From positions 5,270,001 through 5,334,000 of the forward strand of contig OX359194.1 of assembly GCA_947172415.1 (NCBI GenBank): DNA of 64,000 bases, in the 5' to 3' direction. Within the stretch, counting starts at the first letter, position 1. Each line of letters starts with the position of its first letter. The notes under the pieces were generated by a model. The model ran no database searches and was not told the origin of the DNA. It saw nothing but the letters and a program-made list of their open reading frames with translations. Shown here piece by piece: positions 31,363 through 41,300 of the stretch. Source of the DNA: Chondrosia reniformis. Lineage: Eukaryota > Porifera > Demospongiae > Chondrillida > Chondrillidae. A program made the translations under genes and the position numbers.

Positions 31363-32782
31363 TCAGATCAAGCTGGACAGCATTTCATTAGTGAACGTTT
31401 TGATAAGTATGAACAATATTTAGTAGGTTCTGTAGTTTGCTGAAGCTTTGTATTATGTTATATATATAGTAGTCTTGCTCAACATCACATTATTCATGTC
31501 CTAACTTAACAAAAATATATAATTAAGATACTTTTGAGCAAATATAAGTGTAATGTATTACAAAAATGGGGAATACAAGTGATTACAAAATATACCGATC
31601 ATCCATGCATGTCATAGCAAGGCAAGGAACCGTACATATAATATATGTACGGTTGACTCATGTACTCATGAGGTACTCGTATATGGTACTCTGGCATATT
31701 ATCTTGAAATATATACAACCCAACACATGATCAGTACAAACTGACTATATATTCATGGCCAGTTGCCACATCCATATATGCAATCATGATCATATTGAAA
31801 TGTGCATGCAATCCAAAACAGCTTATATATATATATGCTATCAGGGCTCTTTTCAAAAACCATTAATACATTGATAGCTCTAAGCTGTGACAAAATTGGA
31901 TAAGACCTACCGGATTCAATTTCTACGATTGCACATTGCATGGTACTACATGATACAATACCAATATTATAGCATCTTCTTCACAATGGCCATCCTGATC
32001 GATCACCATGTCTGCTCAAAAGCAACAAATTTATATACCATATACATAAATATTAAATGGAATTAACGTAAAACGTGTGTTCCCAAGACCATTACAGTAC
32101 TAGTGTATTGTTACAATATTGATCTATAACCATTCAAAGATATGATTTCTCAATATCAGCTATTATTCGGTCACTGGATCGATGAACACAACTTTAGAAT
32201 CTGTACAAATGTCATAGTTGTTTGCTATATAATAAAATGATAGATATACGTTTCAACTAAACTGCAGGTGAAATAAGTATACTTCAATTATCTTATACTT
32301 TTTATTATTTAACATATTATTCATTTTCCAATCATAAGTACATATATAGAGACAGGCTCATCCACGTACATGCCCATGGTTATGTATATACATATATATA
32401 ATTTTATAACCATACTTGCTATATACGTGAGAATTTACAAGAGAATACTGAATGCTTATATATAGATGTGGATGCATTTGTTACAAACTATAGTTATCAC
32501 GTACTATCACCAACAGTTCATATGCACAAAATGTTATGCAAATAGTGCATGGATATACGTAATTATATAAAATACTATAATAAAGAGTATATATATAAGT
32601 ATATCAAGTTTATAGGTTCAACACAATGCAATACAATCAGGAAAAATAAAAGAGTATACTCTTTATTAAGTTTACAGGTTAATTAAAGAGAATTGAAATC
32701 CTGAGTTCATGGATCAACTAGAACACTGTGTTAAGCTGCTAGTTTCTCTTGTAATTACATGACTGTGCTCAGGCAGAACAGA
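31363..32782. other. intergenic, AT-rich, between FGF-like gene and minus-strand kinase-like gene
   Basis: This is a tail-to-tail spacer holding the 3' UTRs of both genes. A near-perfect 27-base palindrome centred on CGTACATATAATATATGTACG sits at 31628-31654. Nothing else is supported. Confidence 0.5.
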
Positions 32783-34501
32783 TTAAGTTAAGTAACCAAT
32801 AGGCGAAGAGTAGCTGGCAATCCTCTCACATTCCTGAGGCGGAGATGGCTCACCCTTCTTTGCACATTTGAAGAACTCGTCTTGATAGAATTCCTCAGGG
32901 ATCTGAAACTCGTGGTAACTTGGCCGCTGTTCTTCGTTGTGCACTGTTAGGCAATATGCTGCCATCAAACCAAGTTGCCACCAATCAAACTTATCTACAG
33001 GCTCGCTCACAGATTTTTCTTTATACTCTGGAATCTTGTACATGACGCTTACTTCAGCCAGATATGACCTATTATTCTCTTCCAATGAATTGTGTCTGTT
33101 TTGAACAAAATCAAAATCAATTAGCACGACCTTCATTCCAGAATTTTTCAACTTCAAGCAGATATTGTCCAAACGGACATCAAGGTGTGCAAAGCCTAGA
33201 CGGTGCAGTTCTTCCAGTGCTTGCCTCGTACCCTCCAATAGGGGTAAAAGACAGGCTTTGGCTTCTTTATAGGTTAGTGGTTGTAACACCGTTGGAAACA
33301 CATAGAATGATGCATTGCATACTTCAATACAGCCAAGAGCAGTCACAAGTTGGTCACTCCGAGCCATGCTAAAGAGATAACTCATCACAAGAAACTTGGA
33401 CGGTGATTCATGGAAGATGTGTTTGTAGGTTTTATTATTGCCCTTCAAGATAAGTGAGGATCCTGAATAGACCTGCTTCAATTCCTCATTCTTATGGCCT
33501 AAACCTTCCTGCTGATCGACTTGAAATTGTATATAACGACTCTTATCTTTCTGAGAATTAAGAATGCGTTCAATCATTCTGATTTCTGCTTGCGTGAGTC
33601 TGATAGGGTAGCACGGAAAAGGTTCAGGAATAGGTTGTATGAGAAGCTGTTTGATCTCATGAACTGCATCACTAACCTCCTTACCTACGTTTTCCATTTC
33701 GAGAGCATTCCTCTCACAAACAAAGCCAATGCCCTCGACAGACAATTTCAGCGACACAGATACTTTCACTGCAACTGCTGGGTAATCTTTCTTAGGGAAA
33801 GTAAATCCAACTACTCTGTTGATGTCATAACGCTGTCGCAGATAGCGCAGCTGGCTCAATAGCGCAAAAGCTGTTTTTTTCACTGTCTTGTAGAAATGCG
33901 AATCGCCTGGTCCTGAGTGGGTTTCAACTACCAGGACAACATCACCTTCATTTTTACCATGTCGAGCATAGACATCTGGTCGTTGTGCTTCCTTGACAGC
34001 AAAGCTTTTCATTGTTTTCCACTCTTCTACCTCCTTGTCTGACTGCACTGTCACGTCAGCATTGGCTAAGTATTGACTCACAATGTTCGTAGCCGCCGCT
34101 TTATGGTCCTCAAAGTCTGACATAACTTTAGCATCTTCGGCGAGGTTCTTTAAAGTGTACTTTAAGGAGTTGCTCAGTAAAGGGCATTTCGTTGATGAGT
34201 CATAGTCGCAGTCTTCGAAGTTGATTAATAGCGGTAACCCCACGTCATACAATGGGCTTGACTCAGATACAGACAAGGTCCTAGGTACCATAGCTACACC
34301 AAAGTCTTGCCGCTTAGGTACCATAGCTACACCAAAGTCTTGTCGCTCATCGCGCTTCTGCATCATTGCCCTGTAGAGAAACAGAAGCAAATAGTAGATA
34401 ACGCAAAAGAAACCGAAGTAAATTGTAGAGCAGAGGAGAGAACAATAATTTCTAACGTTAAGCCAAACTTGATTAACCTACAATAAGGTATAGAAGGGCA
34501 T
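32783..34501 (-). CDS. restriction-endonuclease-like plus kinase-like protein, 535 residues
   Basis: Two minus-strand exons: 34501-34482 (ATG CCC TTC...) and 34370-32783, joined at a clean GTAGGT donor and CTCTACAG acceptor. Residues about 130-215 look like a PD-(D/E)xK nuclease fold (RPDVYARHG, then VVLVVETHSG), but with His where Lys is expected in ExK. Residues about 330-500 are protein-kinase-like: HLDVRLDNICL replaces HRDxxxxN, LIDFDF replaces DFG, KIPEY replaces APE, and FDWWQLGLM is the alpha-F helix. REase-kinase fusions of this kind are known among Crinkler-like and conflict-system proteins. That placement and the substrate are inference. An 11-residue unit, RQDFGVAMVPK, is tandemly duplicated near the N-terminus. 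Confidence 0.7.
34266..34348 (-). repeat. 33-bp in-frame tandem duplication
   Basis: The stretch encoding RQDFGVAMVPK is present twice in a row with one or two base differences, adding 11 residues near the N-terminus of the kinase-like protein. Confidence 0.85.
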
Positions 34502-35697
34502 TTTTGGTCAAATATTCACTCGCGCAACGATTGACCCTCACCCCTTCGTATCTTATTCCCTTGGCGGCTGTGTAAGGATGGAATAATTGTCTAAGGAAGG
34601 AACTACCGATTCGTAGCTTGTGGCAGAGCAAACTGCTAAAGGAGGGGTTCCGAATATACCTCGAATTTCGCCTGCACGCGAAGGAGCAACTGGAGACAGA
34701 GAAAGAAGCTGTTCTGGTACTGGTAAAAGGCGCTGTGTTTGAAAACCCCATACTTCACCTTTAGCCCTTAGCTAAGCGATCTCTTAACTTACATCTTCCA
34801 CTGGACTTGGACTGAAAAGTAAACAGGTTGATCGGAAACTCAAGTGTAGCTATCTGACAAGCAGGTAACTTGGTAATTTGCGCATGCGCAGAAGTATAGG
34901 CATGGTTATGACGTTTTCGACGAATAAACGCTGTTTCTAGTAAAAAAAAATATAATGAGAATACTACATATTGGTACATTGTATAGGTACATTGCTAGTT
35001 TGGTATAAAGTACAGTACTAATCATGCAAGTTTAGTCATTCCTTTGTCTTCAGTCTCTGATTTTTGCCTCCCCAGCTATCATATCCAGAAGGATGGCATC
35101 ATCTACAGGTAATTTTGCAGTATGCAGAATCACAATGTGTGGTTCAGTTGATTATTGTTCAATTTGGTGTACAGTTATTGATGTTAAACAAGGCTTATAT
35201 ATAATTAAGACTTTCTGATGTTATTACATTAATTGACTCAGAGTATATATACGTATATATAAATGAAAGAGATTCATTTAAGTAGACGGACCATATGCAT
35301 GAGACTATGCATATGATCAAATACTGAAAATGCATGTACGTAACTATATACATGTATACAGCTTCTTCCCATGCAGTCAGCTGCATGATGTATAATGCAC
35401 ATTAATTAATGTTTTGTTTGTTTGAAAGTGAGGACCATGCACTTTAAAATTTAAGGCCGTGCAGTTCAGTCCCATGCATGTAGGGGTCTAATTTACATAT
35501 AGGAGTGAACAACACAGGAAAAAGTAATCTAGTTATATGTGTTTGCCACACACATTTAGCTAAAGGTCTCTTTTGTATACATTGTCATGATTGGTTGTTT
35601 ATGATGCCAATCCTGAAAGGGTCGTATACCCTATACAATCGTCTTCTTGTTCGTGTGCGTGCGTGCAAGGTCATTTAAAGCTTCAGACGAAAGCGAA
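34502..35697. other. divergent spacer between kinase-like gene and H2A
   Basis: Holds the NRF-1-type site. A possible tiny first exon lies at 35094-35110 (ATG GCA TCA TCT ACA G followed by GTAATTTT) whose partner exon I could not find; it may be 5' UTR of the H2A gene. No other gene is seen. Confidence 0.4.
34879..34890. promoter_or_regulatory. NRF-1-type palindrome TGCGCATGCGCA
   Basis: A perfect 12-base match to the NRF-1 consensus, about 380 bases upstream of the kinase-like start codon in an otherwise AT-rich spacer. It probably belongs to that gene's promoter. Confidence 0.5.
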
Positions 35698-36090
35698 ATG
35701 TCTGGAAGAGGAAAAGGGAGCAAATCAGCAGTCAAATCTAAATCAAGATCAATCAGATCAGGGCTGCAATTTCCAGTTGGAAGAATACATCGACTCCTTA
35801 AAACATCCAATTTTGCCGATCGAATCAGCGACGGAGCGGCAGTGTATTTGGCTGCCATATTAGAATACTTAACAGCGGAAGTTTTGGAACTTGCAGGCAA
35901 TGCTGCTCGTGACAATAAGAAGCTTCGAATTAGTCCTCGTCACCTTCAACTTGCTGTTAGAAATGACGAAGAACTGAACCATTTGTTATCAGAAGTGACA
36001 ATAGCCGAGGGCGGAGTGCTGCCAAACATCCAGGCAATACTGTTGCCAAAAGCTAAAAAAGGGATTACTTCGGCAAGTCAAGAATTATGA
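35698..36090 (+). CDS. histone H2A, divergent, with H2A.X-type SQEL tail
   Basis: A core histone of 130 residues, intronless. The N-terminus is MSGRGKG, followed by [13 protein letters not shown]. The acidic patch is kept ([20 protein letters not shown] and RNDEELN). The docking domain is [11 protein letters not shown]. The C-terminus is SASQEL, an SQ-E-hydrophobic motif that in H2A.X-type histones is phosphorylated at DNA breaks. Compared with canonical animal H2A, the alpha-1/loop-1 region is changed ([16 protein letters not shown] for RKGNYAERVGAGAPVY), as are ISPRH and [10 protein letters not shown] chose ATG at 35698 because it gives the canonical start; the frame is open further upstream. 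No histone 3' stem-loop was seen just after the stop, consistent with a replacement-type, polyadenylated gene. Confidence 0.93.
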   Translation: MSGRGKGSKSAVKSKSRSIRSGLQFPVGRIHRLLKTSNFADRISDGAAVYLAAILEYLTAEVLELAGNAARDNKKLRISPRHLQLAVRNDEELNHLLSEVTIAEGGVLPNIQAILLPKAKKGITSASQEL

Positions 36091-36285
36091 ATAAGGCGCC
36101 ATAATTAACATATGTACGCAGTGTACTGGCACATATACGTACATTGCCATTTGATAATATACATACATTATAATATAGCTGATCACATTGAAATGCATAA
36201 ATTGTGATGTGTACACACACTTGAATATACCCACCATATGTATATAGTCTACATACCCTATATCAAAGGGTGCAACACTCATATA

Positions 36286-37063
36286 CAGGGCCGGAGCCAG
36301 CTCTTTTTAAGTGGGGAGGCCAATGAGGCTTCTGGTCCTATATCTCATACAATTATCCCTGTGAGCTAATCTAGTGATTCGAGTCACTTCATTCTCCAGC
36401 TATGTGACCTTCAAACTGCTTAGCTATGTGACACTGTAGCTATCACTCACTTGCACTACATGCCTTAAAGTGCCTAGCTCAAATAGACCTGTATACATAC
36501 AATATATAGCTGCTACATCCGAGTCAGATAGTTAAACAGAGCCTGAACAGGGTTATTACATAAATACAAGCTACAAACAACAAAAACGTGTGCACATGCA
36601 CCTGCATGCATGTGGTAAATTTGTATATTTCCTGTATTTTACTGTATAAACAAAAACATATTACTTAAAGTTACTAAATGTCCCTAATCTGCCCTTTCTG
36701 CCCATAACAAATTCTCTGCCAGTCTGAAGCATCATAGGACCAATTCGCTGGGCCATAGTGATACTGTGTACGAGCGCGGAAACGTCCGAGAAGGCGTGGA
36801 GACACGTTTTTACAGTCGCAAAATGAGTATGGGACCCAGTTTGGGTGCATGTAGGTCTGGTAACGAAACACGTACGCGTCAATGACGTCATTAGAAAATG
36901 GAGGTCGGTAAAGTCTGACTACATAAGCGTTGATTGCAACAAAATGCTCGAGCGGTTCAAGCCTTAAAGGTATAAACAGTTAGGTATTGATGCAAAATTT
37001 TGTTATGACCAAAAAAGTGGGGCGGCTATGGCCGCCCCGGCCGCCCCTATGCCGCCGGCCCTG
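36286..37063. mobile_element. hAT-like or MITE element with CAGGGCCGG ends
   Basis: CAGGGCCGG at 36286 and CCGGCCCTG ending at 37063 are inverted, with ATATA on each side. The right end has a GC-rich hairpin (GGGGCGGC...GCCGCCCC). On the minus strand, 36960-36661 is open and protein-like (YVVRLYRPPFSNDVIDAYVF, then PNWVPYSFCDCKNV), which I do not recognise. It could be a captured or decayed exon. Confidence 0.5.
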
Positions 37064-37319
37064 ATATATGAAGTAATATAAGGGAGGTGTCACGCAAAAT
37101 TCGCACTCCATCCAAAAACGGACCCCCACACTGCGCGCTTGGCAAAAAGCGGACCCCCTCTGAACAAAAACGCACACCTCGATCCACTTTTTGGCAGGGG
37201 TCCGTTTTTGGCCTTACACCTTGGCCAGAAACGGCCCCCCCTGAATAGCCAAAAACACCCCCGAGGAGGCCGTTTTGGCTATGGTCCAATTTTCACAGGT
37301 ACTTGTTGCGTTCATCATT

Positions 37320-37439
37320 AACCAATTTGAGTATCAGCAACACTTATTACTATATTACTGCAGGAAGAAGACCTATGGGTCGAAACGTCCTAATAATTTG
37401 ATTAGTAATAAGTGTTACTGATGCTCAAAAATTGTAACC
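37320..37439 (+). ncRNA. palindromic repeat with hammerhead-like apex
   Basis: Arms 37320-37350 and 37405-37439 pair (AGTATCAGCAACACTTATTAC against its inverse). The apex holds GAAGAAGACC, ATGGGTC and GAAACG (GAAA at 37382-37385), a hairpin followed by the GAAA box. The CUGANGA box is disrupted (CTGCAGGAAGA). It is a relative of 44229-44431. Confidence 0.4.
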
Positions 37440-37526
37440 AATTCATACACATATGCATGTTATATTAATCAATCATTCAATGCAATCTATAATGAAGAGT
37501 ATAAAAAAGGGTAAAAATTTGCAGCA

Positions 37527-38114
37527 TTAAAATGCTACACACTTTCTACTGTTCCTACTCTGTTTCTTGCATAAGATAGCACATCTGAATGCTTCATCAA
37601 TCAGTTCAATCCTGTGATGAGTTATAGCAGAACATTCATAATATTTTAGAGCATTAATGTCCTTCATCATTTCCAGTCCCTGTTTATATGTTATTTGAGA
37701 CACACTGGACTCCTGCAAGCGTTGGACAGTACATGGGTCATCCCTTAAGTCCAATTTCGTACCTACCAGTATTATTGGTGTGTTGGGACATACTGCGATC
37801 ACTTCCGGTAACCATCGTGTTTTAATGTTCTCGAATGAAACTGGGTCTACTAGTGAGAAACAGAATAAAAATATACTAGCTTCCGGATACCCGAGTGGAC
37901 GAAGCCTTTCCATTTGTGGTTCCTCGCTACCTACAGTGTCCCATAACGATACAATGGCTCGTTCTCCTTCTATTGTTCTCTCAACGGCCCAGTCATTGTA
38001 TATTGAGGGTAGCCAGTCGGGAATGGGTACTTCGCCATTGACATATTTAAAGACTAAAGTCGTCTTCCCAACATTATTATCGCCTACAAGTACACACTTT
38101 ACGTGAGACGCCAT
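37527..38114 (-). CDS. atypical Rho-family small GTPase, 195 residues
   Basis: A membrane-targeted switch protein of the Rho family. The fold boxes are present: P-loop GDNNVGKT, switch I LPSIYNDW, DTVGSEE, TKLD, CSA, and a Rho insert region. The tail is basic and ends in a CAAX box (KKQSRNSRKCVAF). Three switch positions differ from Rac/Cdc42: Asn at the Gly12 position, Ser for Thr35, and Ser where catalytic Gln61 should be. By family knowledge, such changes predict weak or no GTP hydrolysis and GAP insensitivity, as in Rnd proteins. I chose MASHVKC (38114) because it matches the family N-terminus; in-frame ATGs at 38144 and 38192 exist. No intron. Confidence 0.9.
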   Translation of the reverse strand: MASHVKCVLVGDNNVGKTTLVFKYVNGEVPIPDWLPSIYNDWAVERTIEGERAIVSLWDTVGSEEPQMERLRPLGYPEASIFLFCFSLVDPVSFENIKTRWLPEVIAVCPNTPIILVGTKLDLRDDPCTVQRLQESSVSQITYKQGLEMMKDINALKYYECSAITHHRIELIDEAFRCAILCKKQSRNSRKCVAF

Positions 38115-38310
38115 TTTTCTCTGGGTGTCATTTGGTTGGGTCATGCAGTTATAATCTATGATCCATGTTTCTAACCTATATGACATCTTCACATTTAAAA
38201 CTCATAATTATTTTATATTATAAACAAATACATACTATCTATATTACATTGTTATTATATAAAGTTTATAATACATATATCTAATTTCTGTATAGTCACA
38301 GATCTTGATT

Positions 38311-41300
38311 TCACTTTTCCTTCTTAATAAGGCGTAGGTTGACATACGCCAATAACAGCACTATTACCACCATAATGAAAAGAGCTAATTCATTGTACCA
38401 CAGACTGGGGAAAGTGAGAAACTTCTGGTCATCCAAGTAAGCTGTCCCATTGATGCACGGAGGAGGTCTAACACTAAGAAATTGACAATAATATTCAGCT
38501 TACTATATTACAACTATTAAAAACTTACACAACAAACATAATCAGACTAGAGTATCTTAATTTTGCTATAATATTGCAAACTCATTTCAAACAAAGGTAA
38601 ATCACTCCATGTAATAAGTACTATTAGCAGTTTTACACTTTAATTGAAGATAAGGAGCAAAATCAAGCACAGTCCATATAATGGTTACTTGCTTAGACAG
38701 AAATAAAAAAAATGTAAAATGAAAAAGTCAAAGTGACACAGGGAGAGGAATGTACATGACCCGATATGTGTAAGACATCTTGGTGGTTATGAAAAGACTT
38801 ACTTAGGATCACCAAGAAGTTCACAGGGAGTATTGTTGTAGGCAGGAAAGAGGCTGCTATTGAAGGAATCACAGAAGCAGACACCTTCCAACTCATTTAC
38901 ACTTAAAGCCTACAATAAGCAGAATGATAGATAGCAATTTGCAAGTATTTCAGTGTATAGATAATTTTAACAAAGTGACCGCATGTGATATTTCTGCCCA
39001 CGCATTTACTGCTGGTAGGCAAAAGTCACGTTTTTGTATACGGAATACTGTACAGACCGTGTAGTTTGACGATAGTTTGCACGATTATGAGCGACTATTT
39101 TAACAACCTTTCGGAAGAAGCCAAAAAACGATACCTGGAAAAACTGAAATTAATCTATTTAGCTATTGAGGATGATCCATACAGCTCCAAAAGTGCGGAT
39201 AAATTCGTAAAGGATATGTGTCTGTGGCCAGCTATTGAATATGGCCACATCTTTTGTTATTTTATAAATCGACCGGAAATTTATACAAAAGAACAACTCC
39301 TTTCCCGGAAACAAATGGATGCCTTTAATTATTTTCAAAGTGGGCATGTGAGAGATGTATTCGTACGAGAAGCAAGCCCCAAAGCATTGATACTCAAAGG
39401 CTTTGTCAATCCTAGTCAAAAGGTTCCATCAAAGGGTAATGAAGCATGGATTGCTGTACAAAAGGATGGGCAAATTTTATTACTTGTATGGCTGGGTGAG
39501 TTGGCTTAATCAAAAGAGGCAAGGGCAAGGAAACTTGGATTTTGGACGTTTGAGTTTATCATGTGTTAATTTTATCCATGTATGCAGTTTAGGGGAGGGT
39601 TGTTCTCATGTCGCTGCCATTCTGTTTAAGGTAGAATTTGCTGTGAGGAATGGATATACATCTGTGACTTCACAGGAATGTTTTTGGAATCAGTACACCA
39701 AGATAGTGAGTTAATAGTGCATGATCCGTGATCGTGTATATGTAAGTACAGCTTAAGCATACCACTATAATAGATCGTTATCGTTTTGCTGCTGTCTTTG
39801 CAAACTATGTAGATTGAGCCTGCATAAATTGCTGATAAGAGACCCCAACGTACAGCCACCAAAGACGATGGGCCATCACCAAAGCAAAGTAAACACTTGC
39901 CTCCCAATGAAACTGAGATAGCCAACTTCATCAGTCAAGTGGACAGTGTTTCTACCTATTTAGCCATTTTAAGTGCTTTTCCTTGCCCACCAGAAATTCC
40001 ATACCTACATCTCGCACGGAATGTTTGGTAAAAAGGTTACCTCCCTCTCTAAAAGATATTCCTACGAACAGCAGTATTGACACCGTATTTTCTAATGAAT
40101 TACCCATCAGTAAAGAGCAAGCTTTATACATAGAAGAATGTACTAGACTTCAATCTGGTACATCCATTTGGTTTACATATCGATATGGCAGGATTACAGC
40201 ATCAATTTTTTGCTGTATCCAAGGTAAATCTAGGCAACCCTCCACCATCCTTGATTAGAGAATTTGTCTCATGTGCCAGCTATCAAATGGGGTAGAGAAA
40301 ATGAATCCGTAGTTCGAACAGAGTACAGTACAGCTACCTTGAGTGAGGAAGCATCTGCGAAAATAAGAATGAGAAAAACCGAAAACCGTGAAAGTTTAGT
40401 CCCGCAAAAATTTAGGTCCATACGGTAACTCCTGAATAAGTGGAGGCATGTTATGTAGCACTATCTCCTTTGCTGGCCATGCCATGAGGAACCTCAAGCG
40501 AATATTTATTGCATCCACCCATCTATGAAAGATGTTGGAAACTGTACCCACACTTACTTGAACTCTGTATGCCAAATCTTGCAGTTGAAGATTTAGCCTG
40601 AGTTTCATTAGGACTAGCAAGAGTTCATCAGCCTTACACAGATAAGTGCGTGGCTGAGGTAGACTGCTATATAGAAAGGCTAAAATTATATTAAAAAGAG
40701 CATATTTTTCAAGGCCTGTATAGTAGCTTGTTCTTTCATCACTGTCCTTAATCAAGGTATAGCTCAGAAAGCCACTGGGCTGAGTCATCTGTTCATCTGT
40801 CTGAGTTTCAACATGTACAGTTGCAACAGTAGGTAAAGTCTCATCATTAACTTCATCAGGGTCCTCAGTCATTGAATTAGCAGTGGCAGAAGAGACTGGT
40901 GAAGACAGTAATAAAAGACTCGAAGTAGCTACCTCTATTTGTGACAATTCTTTTCTTTCTTTTCTTTATCTGCTTCTCTCTTTTGTTTTCGAATTAGTCT
41001 TGCATGAGTCGCAGGATTTAATGGTTTACAAAAGCTAAAGATAGTTGGCACATAATCGACGTTGTTAGGATCAGGAGAAGGCCTACCTACATAAAAAATT
41101 AAAATGTAATCAGAATTCGCTAAAACCAGTTTATGATCATGTAAATGTTACCAACCCGATACGAAGTGAGCCCCACAAATTCGGCTTGAGTCTGTAGGCG
41201 TCCATTCTAATCGACGTATAGCTTGTAACCAAGCTTCCGCTGCTGATTCGGCTGCTTGGGGATACGATAGAACCCACTTTACTGTCCTTTGAGTGACGAT

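Larger units (their letters stand above)
36091..37526. other. spacer between H2A and Rho gene, mostly mobile-element sequence
   Basis: Holds the CAGGGCCGG-ended element, a GC-rich palindromic stretch at about 37084-37275 (two CCGTTTTTGG-type arms), and the hammerhead-like palindrome at 37320-37439. Confidence 0.6.

Noticed and set aside
35094-35110. ATG GCA TCA TCT ACA G followed by GTAATT as a first coding exon
   Set aside because: Joining it to the H2A exon gives the wrong frame; no other downstream exon fits. Kept only as possible 5' UTR.
35591-35863. 90-residue frame overlapping H2A
   Set aside because: An alternative frame of the histone gene; the H2A frame has full family identity.
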